Source: Pseudomonas sp. DY-1 (GTDB taxonomy: Bacteria > Pseudomonadota > Gammaproteobacteria > Pseudomonadales > Pseudomonadaceae). Taken from it: DNA of 64,000 bases. The stretch lies in assembly GCF_003626975.1 (NCBI RefSeq), contig NZ_CP032616.1, positions 5,804,001 through 5,868,000 of the forward strand, written 5' to 3'. Shown piece after piece: positions 7,655 through 15,915 of the stretch (within the stretch, counting starts at the first letter, position 1; each line of letters begins with the position of its first letter). Position numbers and translations under genes: made by a program. A model generated the notes under the pieces. It had not been told where the DNA came from. It searched no databases and saw nothing but the letters and a program-made list of their open reading frames with translations.

Positions 7655-9450
7655 TCAGCACCTCCGAGATAGGCTTCCAGCACTGCCGGGTCTTTCTGTA
7701 CGTCAGCTGGCAGGCCGTAGGCGATGCGCTGGCCGAACTCCATCACCACGACCCGGTCCACCAGGCCCATGACGAAGTCCATGTCGTGCTCCACCAGGAG
7801 AATCGCCATGCCCTCGCTGCGCAGGCGGCTGAGGAGCACGCCAAGGGCTTCCTTCTCCTTGTGGCGCAGGCCGGCGGCCGGCTCGTCGAGCAGCAGGAGG
7901 CAAGGGTTGGCGCAGAGTGCGCGGGCGATCTCCAGGATGCGCTGCTGACCCAGGGCCAGGCTGCCGGCTTCCACGTGCAGGTAGTCGCCCAGGCCGACGC
8001 GTTCCAGCTGGCGGCGGGCTTCGCCCAGCAGTTCGGCTTCCTCGGTGCGGTCCAGGCGCAGCGCGGCGGAAAGAACGCCCTTGTTGCCGCGCATGTGGGC
8101 GCCGATCGCGACGTTCTCCAGCACGCTCATTTCCGGCAGCAGCTTCACATGCTGGAAGGTGCGGCTCATGCCCATGCGGGCGATCTCGCGGGAGGGGATG
8201 CCGTTGATGCGCTGGCCACGGAACAGCACGTCGCCCGAGGTGGGCGTGTCGACGCCGGACAGCTGGTTGAACAGGGTGCTCTTGCCGGCGCCGTTGGGGC
8301 CGATCAGCGCGAGGATTTCCCCGGCGCGTACGTCCAGGTTCATCGCGTTGTTGGCCACCAGGCCGCCGAAGCGGCGGGTCACGTCGCGGGCTTCCAGCAG
8401 GACTTCGCCCGCGACAGGCAGTTCACGGCGTGGCAGCTCGACGGTGGCTTCCACCGCCTTGAACGACGGGCGCGGTTTCCACGCATCCGGCACCAGGCGC
8501 AACAGCAGGGGCCAGAGGCCGCCCGGCGCACGTTGCATGAGCAGGATGATGAGCAGGCCGAAGACGATTACCTCGTAGTTGCCGGAGCTGCCGAACACGT
8601 GTGGCAGCAGGTCTTGCAGCCACTGCTTGAGCATGGTCAGCACGCCCGCGCCGAGCAGCGCACCCCAGACGCTGGCCACGCCGCCGATCAGCGCCATGAA
8701 CAGGTAGTCGATGCCCATGTGCAGGCCGAAGGGCGTGGGGTTCACGAAACGCTGCGTATGGGCGTAGAGCCAGCCCGACAGGGCGGCAAACAGCGCGGAG
8801 ATGAGGAAGATCACCATCTTCGCGCGGAAGGTGTTCACGCCCATCGACTCGGCCATCAGTTGGCCGCCCTTGAGGGCACGGATGGCGCGGCCTTCGCGGG
8901 AGTCCAGGAGGTTCTGGGTGATCAGCATGGCGCAGAGCAGCACGGCCCAGATCAGGTAGTAGATGTCCTCACCCTTGTTCAGCTCCCAACTGAACAGCGA
9001 GATCGACGGCAGGCCGCTGACGCCGGTGTGGCCGCCGAGGGATTCCAGGGTGCCGAACAGGTAGTAGAGCGACAGGCCCCAGGCGATGGTGCCGAGTGGC
9101 AGGTAGTGCCCGGAGAGCTTGAGGGTCAGCGCGCCTAGCAGCAGGGCCACCGCACCGGTCAGAACAAGGCCCACCAGCAGCGTCAGCCAGGGTGAGGCGC
9201 TGGCCCAGGCCAGCCAGCCCGGCAGGTCCTGCACGGTAGTCAGGTAGGCGCTGGTATAGGCGCCAAGGCCAACGAAGGCAGCCTGGCCGAAGCTGGTCAT
9301 GCCGCCGACGCCGGTGAGCAGAACCAGGCCGAGGACCACCAGCGTGTAGAGGCCGATGTAGTTCAGCAGGGTGACGTAGAAGGGCGGCAGCAGCAGCGGC
9401 GCGACGCCGAGCACGGCCACCAGGGCGAGGATCAGGTAGCGCGGTTTCAT
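7651..9450 (-). CDS. Fused LivM-like permease and LivG-like ATPase
   Basis: A 599-residue fusion. Residues 1 to about 330 form a LivM-type inner-membrane permease with many hydrophobic helices and the family segment [22 protein letters not shown]. Residues from about 345 form a LivG-type ATPase with Walker [10 protein letters not shown], signature [16 protein letters not shown], Walker [12 protein letters not shown] and switch VEHDMDFV. Elsewhere these are usually separate proteins, as in the second Liv system of this window. The reading frame runs through the linker with no sign of an assembly error. It overlaps the neighbours on both sides by 4 bp. Confidence 0.9.
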   Translation of the reverse strand: MKPRYLILALVAVLGVAPLLLPPFYVTLLNYIGLYTLVVLGLVLLTGVGGMTSFGQAAFVGLGAYTSAYLTTVQDLPGWLAWASASPWLTLLVGLVLTGAVALLLGALTLKLSGHYLPLGTIAWGLSLYYLFGTLESLGGHTGVSGLPSISLFSWELNKGEDIYYLIWAVLLCAMLITQNLLDSREGRAIRALKGGQLMAESMGVNTFRAKMVIFLISALFAALSGWLYAHTQRFVNPTPFGLHMGIDYLFMALIGGVASVWGALLGAGVLTMLKQWLQDLLPHVFGSSGNYEVIVFGLLIILLMQRAPGGLWPLLLRLVPDAWKPRPSFKAVEATVELPRRELPVAGEVLLEARDVTRRFGGLVANNAMNLDVRAGEILALIGPNGAGKSTLFNQLSGVDTPTSGDVLFRGQRINGIPSREIARMGMSRTFQHVKLLPEMSVLENVAIGAHMRGNKGVLSAALRLDRTEEAELLGEARRQLERVGLGDYLHVEAGSLALGQQRILEIARALCANPCLLLLDEPAAGLRHKEKEALGVLLSRLRSEGMAILLVEHDMDFVMGLVDRVVVMEFGQRIAYGLPADVQKDPAVLEAYLGGAE

Positions 9451-10484
9451 TCATCGTCCTCCACATGACGGCTGGTGAGGGAGCGCCAGAGCAGGAAGGG
9501 GATGATCAGGGTGAAAACGATGATCTCCTTGTAGGTGCTGGCCCAGAACATCGAGAACGCCTCGATCAGGCCGACGCCCAGCGCACCCAGCGCAGCCACC
9601 GGGTAGCTCACCAGGCCGCCGATGATGGCGCCGACGAAGCCCTTGAGGCTGATGACGAAGCCCGAGTCGAAATAGAGGGTGGTGATGGGGGCGATGAGGA
9701 TGCCCGAGAGCGCACCGATGAAGGTGGCCAGCGCGAAGGTGGACTTGCCCGCCAGGTTCGGCGAGATACCCATGAGCCGGGCGCCCAGGCGATTCACCGC
9801 CGTGGCGCGCAGGGCCTTGCCGTAGAGGCTGCGCTCGAAGAACAGGAACAGGCCGACGATCAGCGCCAGCGAGACAGCGATCACCCACAGGGTCTGGCTG
9901 TTGAAGGTCACCGGACCCAGGGTCAGGCCGGCCTCGGAGAAAGGTGCGGTGCGTGCGCCTTCAGGGCCGAACATCAGCAGGCCGAGGCCGACCATGGCCA
10001 CATGCACGGCGATGGAAACGATCAGCAGCACCAGCGAGCTGGCCGAGGCGATTGGCTGGAAGACCAGGCGATAGAGCTGCGGGCCCAGCGGTACCACCAG
10101 GCACAGGGTGAGCAGGGCCTGGATCGCCATCGGCAGTTCGGCCAGAGGCAGGCTACGCACCAGTCCGACCATGGCCAGCGCATAGGCGAGCTTGGGGATG
10201 ATTCGTATGGGGAAACGGAAGCCGCGGCTGGCGCGGGTTGCGTCATACAGGTCCATGGCGCAATCCGCCAGGGTCAGGCCGAGCAGCAGCCAGACCAGAG
10301 CGGTGGGCTGGCCGGCCTGCAGGCTGGCCATGGCCAGCGCGCCATAGGTAACGAACTCCCCTTGGGGGATCAGCAGGATGCGCGTGACGGTGAAGACCAG
10401 CAGGAGCGACAGGGCCAGCAGCGCGTATATGGCGCCGTTGGTGATGCCGTCCTGGCCGAGCAGCAGGGCTATCTGGAGATTCAT
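9447..10484 (-). CDS. LivH-like ABC transporter permease
   Basis: A 345-residue inner-membrane protein with about eight hydrophobic helices and the LivH-type N-terminal segment GAIYALLALSLLLVFTVTRILLIPQGEF. The C-terminal part contains GISPNLAGKSTFALATFIGALSGILIAP and FVGAIIGGL, typical of this family. Its stop overlaps the start of the fused permease-ATPase by 4 bp, showing translational coupling. With that protein it would form the membrane channel. Confidence 0.9.
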   Translation of the reverse strand: MNLQIALLLGQDGITNGAIYALLALSLLLVFTVTRILLIPQGEFVTYGALAMASLQAGQPTALVWLLLGLTLADCAMDLYDATRASRGFRFPIRIIPKLAYALAMVGLVRSLPLAELPMAIQALLTLCLVVPLGPQLYRLVFQPIASASSLVLLIVSIAVHVAMVGLGLLMFGPEGARTAPFSEAGLTLGPVTFNSQTLWVIAVSLALIVGLFLFFERSLYGKALRATAVNRLGARLMGISPNLAGKSTFALATFIGALSGILIAPITTLYFDSGFVISLKGFVGAIIGGLVSYPVAALGALGVGLIEAFSMFWASTYKEIIVFTLIIPFLLWRSLTSRHVEDDE

Positions 10485-10509
10485 GGTGGGAACTCTTGTT
10501 GCGATTCAT

Positions 10510-10656
10510 AGGGTGGATGACGCTTTCTCGTCCACCGTCGGTGCTCCATCCGAACCCCGAAAGGTGGACATGAGGAGCGATGTCCACCTTACGGAGCGGG
10601 AAGGTTCGTGCCGGGCGTAGGGTGGATGACGTTTCTTTCATCCACCGTCGGCGCTC
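10510..10656. repeat. Direct/inverted intergenic repeat (agggtggatgacg family)
   Basis: Two near-identical units starting agggtggatgacg and ending tccaccgtcggNgctc occur at 10510-10546 and 10619-10656, each able to fold as a hairpin. Between them is a third inverted pair, aggtggacat...atgtccacct (10562-10589). A related copy lies at 56373. The block separates livH from the binding-protein gene and may set their relative expression. Confidence 0.65.
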
Positions 10657-10664
10657 GACCCGCC

Positions 10665-11816
10665 TCAGTCACTGCCGAGCAGCGTCCAGGTCCCGTTCTT
10701 CACCTGGATCAGTTCACGGCCGCGTTCGTCGAAGCCGCTGTGGTCTTCCGGAGTCATGTTGTAGACGCCTTGGGTAGCAGGGAGCTCGTGGCTCGATTCC
10801 AGCGCGTCGCGCAGGGCCGCGCGGAACTCCGGGGTACCCGGTGCGGCCTTGGCGGCGGCCTGAGGAATGGCCTTCTGCAGGAGCAGGCCCGCGTCGTAGG
10901 TATTGGCACCGAAGGTGGCCGGCTTGCTGCCGTTCAGCTTCTCGTAGGCGGCTACGTACTCGCCGGCGACCTGCTTGGAGGGATGGCTGTCGGGGATCTC
11001 GTCCAGCACCAGCATCAGGCTGGCGGCGAGGATGGTGCCTTCGACCTTCTTGCCGCCGAGCTTGAGGAAGTCCGGCAGGGCGGCTCCGTGGGTCTGGTAC
11101 ATCTGGCCGCGATAGCCCTGGTCGAACAGGGTGGTCTGCGGCAGTACCGCGGCGCTGCCAGGCGCCGCGACCAGCACGGCGTCAGGACGGGAAGCCAGCA
11201 CCTTCAGGCTCTGCCCGGTGACGGACGTGTCCTGGCGCTGGAAGCGCTCGTTAGCCACCAGCTTGATGCCATGTTCGGCGGCCAGGGCGCCCATCACCTT
11301 GGACCAGTTCTCGCCGTAGGGGTCGGCGGTGCCGATGAAGCCCAGGGTCTTCACGCCGCGCGCGGTCATGTCGTCTACCAGGGCCTTGGCGATCAGGTCG
11401 TCGTTCTGGGTGGTCTTGAACACCCACTTCTTCTGGTCATTCATCGGCAGCACCACGGAGGCGGTGCCCACCGGTGCCAGCAACGGCACACCGGCCTCGG
11501 CGACGAACTGGATCACGCCCATGGCGTTGGGCGAGCCGCTTGGGCCGATGATGGCGTCGACGTTCTCTTCGCTGATCAGCTTCTTCAGCGCCTTCACGGT
11601 AGCGGTGGGGTCGCTGCCGTCATCCAGGGGGATGTAGGTCACCGTCTGGTTCCCTGCCTGGGTAGGCAGCAGCGGCGTCGAATTCTTCTGGGGAAGCCCC
11701 ACCAGGGCCAGTGGACCCGTGGAAGAGGTTATGACACCGACTTTCACTTCGGCCTGGGCATTGGCCAGGCAGATGGCACTGAGGAGCAGGGTGGACACGG
11801 CTTGTTTGAGGAACAT
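10665..11816 (-). CDS. Periplasmic amino-acid/aromatic-acid-type binding protein, LivK-like
   Basis: A 383-residue type-I periplasmic binding protein. The ATG at 11816 is chosen because it is followed by a clean Sec signal, MFLKQAVSTLLLSAICLANAQA, and then the mature start EVKVGVITSSTGPLALVG. The body shows INDxGG-class features such as IIGPSGSPNAMGVI and GTADPYGENW. It is the solute receptor for the adjacent permease and ATPase genes. The ligand cannot be read from sequence; the iac operon immediately upstream and divergent makes indole-3-acetate a plausible candidate. Confidence 0.88.
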   Translation of the reverse strand: MFLKQAVSTLLLSAICLANAQAEVKVGVITSSTGPLALVGLPQKNSTPLLPTQAGNQTVTYIPLDDGSDPTATVKALKKLISEENVDAIIGPSGSPNAMGVIQFVAEAGVPLLAPVGTASVVLPMNDQKKWVFKTTQNDDLIAKALVDDMTARGVKTLGFIGTADPYGENWSKVMGALAAEHGIKLVANERFQRQDTSVTGQSLKVLASRPDAVLVAAPGSAAVLPQTTLFDQGYRGQMYQTHGAALPDFLKLGGKKVEGTILAASLMLVLDEIPDSHPSKQVAGEYVAAYEKLNGSKPATFGANTYDAGLLLQKAIPQAAAKAAPGTPEFRAALRDALESSHELPATQGVYNMTPEDHSGFDERGRELIQVKNGTWTLLGSD

Positions 11817-12305
11817 GACGTTCTCCGAGGGTTGCAAGGCTATTGGAGAGGCAATCCGCAAGGCGCGTCGGTCCCTTGTGGGGGGCCGGCGCGCAGATGG
11901 CTTGCCGCCTTTTTTTTGTTCTGGCGCCTTGTGGCGCTGCCGGCGGCTATCCCGCTCGGCGGAAGCGAAAGTGCAGCTCCCGTGCCAGAAAAACCTGCGC
12001 CATGGCGGTGCAATGCCGAGGCATCCCCGTTCAGGCGTTCGGCTTTCTCCTCAAGTCGGCATGTTCTGGCTCTCACGTCGGACCTTTCGGAAAACCTCAT
12101 TCCTGCCAGTGGCAATCGGCCTTTCAGCGTCCTTCTTCAGGGTGTTTTACCTGCTTATTTATGTGATTTTTTAGGCTGTAAAAAGCCATATCTATCGCCA
12201 ATAAAACCGCAATAATTTGCAAATAATCCGTTCGATTACCGGTCATTTCGAGATGGGGTATATGCACGCAGATTTTCAATGTGTGCGATGTGAATGATTC
12301 TTAAG

Positions 12306-12319
12306 TGATTTATAAATCA
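12306..12319. promoter_or_regulatory. AT-rich palindrome upstream of iac operon
   Basis: TGATTTATAAATCA is a perfect 14-bp palindrome in the AT-rich gap between the divergent LivK-like and iacH genes. The surrounding bases repeat related half-sites (gatttaataatcat). The whole gap (11817-12551, 735 bp) has no convincing gene; its left part is GC-rich and its right part, from about 12160, is AT-rich promoter-like DNA. Confidence 0.4.
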
Positions 12320-12365
12320 TTGAAAAATAACGATTTAATAATCATTTTTGCGTGAAAGTTCCATT

Positions 12366-12383
12366 TTTAGGTTGTTACCTAAA
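12366..12383. promoter_or_regulatory. 18-bp palindrome, candidate MarR/IacR operator
   Basis: TTTAGGT-TGTT-ACCTAAA has perfect 7-bp arms and lies about 170 bp upstream of the iacH start. Size and symmetry suit a MarR-family dimer, and a MarR gene is linked. The binding partner is inferred. Confidence 0.45.
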
Positions 12384-12403
12384 TGCACGGAAGTGGTGCT
12401 TTG

Positions 12404-12470
12404 TTACGTGAAAATGCACCTAATCTACACACTCTTTTTCCAGTGATAATTCAATTGACATTTCACGTAA
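12404..12470. promoter_or_regulatory. Spaced inverted repeat TTACGTGAAA / TTTCACGTAA
   Basis: TTACGTGAAA (12404-12413) and its exact complement TTTCACGTAA (12461-12470) are 47 bp apart, just upstream of iacH. The spacing would place two regulator dimers on one DNA face region or allow a loop. No known consensus is matched. Confidence 0.35.
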
Positions 12471-12551
12471 TTATTCCGATTCTGGATTTACGCAATCGAC
12501 ACCCTCGACGGGGTGATCGGGCACCAACAAGAACGCCAATGGGTGAAGCAG

Positions 12552-13664
12552 ATGACGATAGTGGTCGAGCGACTGGAGCTGGGTGGCGCGGGGCGAACCG
12601 TGATGGTGAAGGACACCATCGATATCGCCGGCCACCCGACCCGTGCCTCCAGTCGTGCGCTGGAAGAAGCGCCCGACGCCGTGCGCCATGCCGATGTAGT
12701 CCAGGCGCTGCTGGATGCCGGTTGCCGCATCACCGGCAAGACCAGCCTGCATGAACTGGCCTTCGGCACCACCGGCCTCAACGCCTGGACCGGCACCGCG
12801 GAAAACCCGCGTTATCCCGGACGCGTGCCCGGTGGCTCCTCCAGCGGTTCGGCCGCTGCCGTCGCCGCGGGTCTCTGCGACTTTTCCCTGGGTACCGATA
12901 CCGGTGGCTCGGTGCGCGTTCCGGCGGCCTGCTGCGGTGTGTTCGGCCTCAAGCCGACCTTCGGACGTGTCAACCGTGCGGGTGTGATGCCGGCGCAGAC
13001 TTCTCTGGATTGCGTCGGCCCCTTTGCCGACACCATCCAGATACTGATCGAGGCCATGGCTGCCATCGATCCTTCCTTTGATGCACTGCCGACGGTGAAC
13101 GGCGTCCGGATCGGCGTCGTACCGGTACACGCCAATCCGGAAGTGCAGGCGGCGCTGGATGCCGTGCTGGAAGCCTCCGATTTCGAACTGCTCAGTGCGC
13201 CGCTGCCCGGGATGCAGGCCGCCTATGACGCGGGCCTGGCCATCATCAACCGGGAAACCTGGAATGCCTGCGGCCACCTGGTGGAAACCGGGCTGGTTGG
13301 CGCCGATGTCGCTTCGCGCCTGCTGGCTGCCAGTGGCACCACCGATGCCGCCTTGGCCGACGCCGAAGACGTCCGCGCCGCATTCACCGCTGAAGTGGAT
13401 GCCGCCCTGGCGCGTTGCCCGATCCTCGCGCTGCCGACCATGCCGGACTACCCGGCGCTGGTCGCTGACGCTGCTGATACCCGCGCGGCCATTGGCATGA
13501 CCGCCTTCGTGCGGCCGTTCAACCTCACTGGCCACCCGGCATTGAGCATGCCCTTCGAGGGCGCCTCGAAGCTGCCGGTGGGTCTGCAACTCGTTGCCGC
13601 CAAGGGCGCGGATGAACTGCTGCTGGCAGTCGCCCGCGAGATCGTGCAGCGCCTCGAACAATAA
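12552..13664 (+). CDS. iacH: Amidase-signature hydrolase of the indole-3-acetate pathway (IacH-like)
   Basis: A 370-residue amidase-signature enzyme, shorter than typical members (450-500 residues). The Ser-cisSer-Lys triad elements are present: VKDTIDIAG (Lys), GGSSSGSAAAVAAG (cis-Ser) and DTGGSVRVPAACCG (nucleophile Ser), followed by GLKPTFGRV. Being first in an iacHABICDEFG-ordered operon identifies it as IacH, thought to act on a late pathway amide; the exact step is not settled from sequence. The ATG at 12552 is taken as start, but an in-frame GTG at 12513 is possible and neither has a strong ribosome site. iacA follows after 25 bp. Confidence 0.85.
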   Translation: MTIVVERLELGGAGRTVMVKDTIDIAGHPTRASSRALEEAPDAVRHADVVQALLDAGCRITGKTSLHELAFGTTGLNAWTGTAENPRYPGRVPGGSSSGSAAAVAAGLCDFSLGTDTGGSVRVPAACCGVFGLKPTFGRVNRAGVMPAQTSLDCVGPFADTIQILIEAMAAIDPSFDALPTVNGVRIGVVPVHANPEVQAALDAVLEASDFELLSAPLPGMQAAYDAGLAIINRETWNACGHLVETGLVGADVASRLLAASGTTDAALADAEDVRAAFTAEVDAALARCPILALPTMPDYPALVADAADTRAAIGMTAFVRPFNLTGHPALSMPFEGASKLPVGLQLVAAKGADELLLAVAREIVQRLEQ

Positions 13665-13689
13665 CCAAGAAGCCCACCTGGAGAGCCCC

Positions 13690-14862
13690 ATGTCTTCGCT
13701 AAGCGAGCTGGATTACCAGCGCCCCACCCCGATTACCGCGAGTGAAGGATTCCAGGCACTGCTCGCAGGCATCCGCGAGCGTGCCCGGCGCGAGGAATTC
13801 GACCGGCAGAAATTCATTTCCCAGGACGTGATCGAGCGCTTCAAGGAGCTCGGCGTCTACCGTGCTCTGGTGCCCACTCGCTTCGGAGGCGATCAGCGCT
13901 CGCCGATGGAGTTCTGCCAGATGGTGGAAGACATTTCCGCCGCCGATGGCTCTGCCGGCTGGGTCGCCAGCTTCGGCATGAACCCGGTGTACCTGGCGGC
14001 GCTGCCCCTGGCGACCCTGGAAAAGGTCTATGCCAACGGTCCGGACGTGGTGTTCGCCGGTGGCATCTTCCCGCCGCAACCGGCCGTCTTCGTCGAAGGC
14101 GGACTGGAGGTCAACGGCCGCTGGAAGTTCTCCAGTGGTTGCATGGGCGCCAACCTGATTGGTGTCGGCATCAGCCCGAAGAACGGTGACACCGTCGGTC
14201 TGCCTCGTCTGGCCGTGATGCCGAGCGAAAAGGTGAAGATCGAGGAGACCTGGGACGTGGTCGGCCTGATCGGCACCGGCAGCCATGACGTGGTGATCGA
14301 TGGCGTGGTAGTCCCCGAGGAATGGACCTTCGTCCGTGGTGGCCCGTCCAACCTCGACGAACCGATGTTCCGTTATCCGTCCCTGTCCTTCGCCACCCAG
14401 GTGCTGTCTGTCGTGGGGCTGGGCGTCGCTCGTGCCGCGCTGGACTACCTGTCCGGCATGGCCACTGGCCGTTTCTCCGTCACCGGTGCCCCGGCCCTTT
14501 CCGACCGCCCGTTGGCGCAGATGCAGATGGCCAAGGCCGAAGCCGAATTGCGCGCCGCCCGTGCCTGGTTCTACGAGGCCATGGAAAACGCCTGGGCCAA
14601 CTTGCTGGCCGGCGACCCGGTGAGCGTGGAACAGACCAACCTGCTGCGCCTGTCCTCGACCCATGCCACCCGCGTGGCGGCCGAAGTGGCGCGTACCGCG
14701 CAGATGCTCTCCGGCATGACCGGCGTGTACCGGGACAACCCGCTGTCGCGCTTCGTCAACGACACCCTGGTGATCACCCAGCACGCCTTCATGGGCGACA
14801 TGACCTACCAGAACGCCGGCGCGATCTTCTTCGGCAACAAGCCGCTGCCCGGCTACCTGTGA
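13690..14862 (+). CDS. iacA: Indole-3-acetate monooxygenase (acyl-CoA dehydrogenase-fold flavoprotein, IacA-like)
   Basis: A 390-residue flavin-dependent monooxygenase with the acyl-CoA dehydrogenase fold (HsaA/HpaB group D class). It is expected to use reduced flavin from IacG to oxygenate the indole ring of indole-3-acetate as the first step. Visible features include the N-terminal helical domain, the middle beta-domain segment GRWKFSSGCMGANL and a C-terminal helical bundle. The catalytic Glu of true acyl-CoA dehydrogenases is not needed in this class. The ATG follows ctggagag. Operon position after iacH and before iacB supports the name. Confidence 0.88.
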   Translation: MSSLSELDYQRPTPITASEGFQALLAGIRERARREEFDRQKFISQDVIERFKELGVYRALVPTRFGGDQRSPMEFCQMVEDISAADGSAGWVASFGMNPVYLAALPLATLEKVYANGPDVVFAGGIFPPQPAVFVEGGLEVNGRWKFSSGCMGANLIGVGISPKNGDTVGLPRLAVMPSEKVKIEETWDVVGLIGTGSHDVVIDGVVVPEEWTFVRGGPSNLDEPMFRYPSLSFATQVLSVVGLGVARAALDYLSGMATGRFSVTGAPALSDRPLAQMQMAKAEAELRAARAWFYEAMENAWANLLAGDPVSVEQTNLLRLSSTHATRVAAEVARTAQMLSGMTGVYRDNPLSRFVNDTLVITQHAFMGDMTYQNAGAIFFGNKPLPGYL

Positions 14863-14889
14863 ATTCCAACTGACTGATCGGTGATTCTG

Positions 14890-15252
14890 ATGAGCGATAA
14901 AAAAGCCCTGCGCGTCCTGTTCTGCATGGGTATCAACCAGAACTTCTTCGATGCGCCGCGCGAAGAACAACTGCAGGTCTGGGCTGCTTTCAGCGAAATG
15001 TGGAACGGCATCCACGACCTGCCCGGTGTGAAGGTGTTCGGCAACATGGACGACGACCAGAGCATGGTCGGCCCGTCCACCGGCTACCCCTGGACCACCT
15101 ACCTGCTGGCCGACGTACCGGACATCGAAACCGTGCACGCCGCCTGCAACCTGTTCCGCACCACCCCGGTGGGCGACGGCACCTACAAACTCTGGCGCTA
15201 CGCCAAGGTCGAGGCCCGTACCGGCCGCGAACTGATCATCCAGCGCGCGTGA
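14890..15252 (+). CDS. iacB: Small conserved protein of the iac operon (IacB-like)
   Basis: A 120-residue soluble protein without a signal peptide or obvious catalytic motif. It begins MSDKKALRVLFCMGINQNFFDAP and contains a YPWTTYLLADVPDIETVHAACNLFR segment suggesting a dimeric alpha-beta barrel. Its size and slot between iacA and iacI match IacB, whose role is poorly defined. An in-frame GTG lies three codons upstream. Its stop is 5 bp before the iacI ATG, so the two are likely translated together. Confidence 0.8.
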   Translation: MSDKKALRVLFCMGINQNFFDAPREEQLQVWAAFSEMWNGIHDLPGVKVFGNMDDDQSMVGPSTGYPWTTYLLADVPDIETVHAACNLFRTTPVGDGTYKLWRYAKVEARTGRELIIQRA

Positions 15253-15257
15253 CCGCC

Positions 15258-15764
15258 ATGACCGAAGCCCTTGAGCAACGCCTGCGCCAACTGGAAAGCG
15301 AACATTCCGTGCGCGCCTGCATGAACCGCTACATGGAGCTGTGCGACGCACTGGATGCCCGCACGCCCCTAGATGAGTTGGCCGGCCTGTTCACCGCCGA
15401 CGCCATCTGGGAAGGCAAGGGTGCCAAGTACGCCAAGAGCTTCGGTGGCTACCAGGGCCGTGAGGCGATCCGCGCCATGTTCGCCACCTACATGGTCGAG
15501 CCGGCGCACTTCGCCCTGAACGTGCACTTCCTCTGCTCCGAGCTGATTCGCGTAGAAGGCGCGCAAGCGCTTGGCAGCTGGGTGATGTTGCAGACCTCCA
15601 CCTTTGCCAGCGGCGCCTCGCACCTCAATGCAGCGCGCCTGACGGTGAAGTTCCGCGAGGAAGAGGGCACCTGGCGCATGGCGCATTTCCAGACCGAGAA
15701 CCTGTTCAGCCGCCCGGTGGATGCCTGGAACGATTCCGCGCACCTGCCGGTGCCGGGCAAATGA
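15258..15764 (+). CDS. iacI: SnoaL/NTF2-like protein of the iac operon (IacI-like)
   Basis: A 168-residue SnoaL-like cone-shaped alpha+beta protein. The N-terminal helices contain CMNRYMELCDAL and a typical FTADAIWEGKG strand. It matches IacI in size, fold class and position (after iacB, before the Rieske genes). IacI has been linked to hydroxylation of 2-oxindole-3-acetate to dioxindole-3-acetate; I rely on recalled literature for that. A REP pair separates it from iacC. Confidence 0.82.
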   Translation: MTEALEQRLRQLESEHSVRACMNRYMELCDALDARTPLDELAGLFTADAIWEGKGAKYAKSFGGYQGREAIRAMFATYMVEPAHFALNVHFLCSELIRVEGAQALGSWVMLQTSTFASGASHLNAARLTVKFREEEGTWRMAHFQTENLFSRPVDAWNDSAHLPVPGK

Positions 15765-15779
15765 AAACACCTGCCTTTG

Positions 15780-15857
15780 TGTAGGAGCGAGGGGGGACGC
15801 CGAGTCCTTGCTCGCGAAAGGGGAGCGACCGAGGTTCGCGAGCAAGCTCGCTCCTAC
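15780..15857. repeat. REP pair inside the iac operon
   Basis: tgtaggagcgagggg...gcaagctcgctccta forms an inverted pair with inner tgctcgcgaa / ttcgcgagca arms. It lies between iacI and iacC, so the operon transcript carries a stable stem that may split upstream and downstream expression. Confidence 0.75.
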
Positions 15858-15915
15858 GGAAGCCGCCAACAAGAACTTTGTGTGAGTCGACGCCTTGCGC
15901 CGACGAGGAGTGATC

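Noticed and set aside
11862..12160. Short open frames in the GC-rich part of the iacH upstream gap.
   Set aside because: No ribosome sites, no plausible protein features, and frames overlap on both strands.
13699..15351. 550-codon minus-strand frame across iacA and iacB.
   Set aside because: Spans two well-supported genes on the other strand and shows shadow-type composition.
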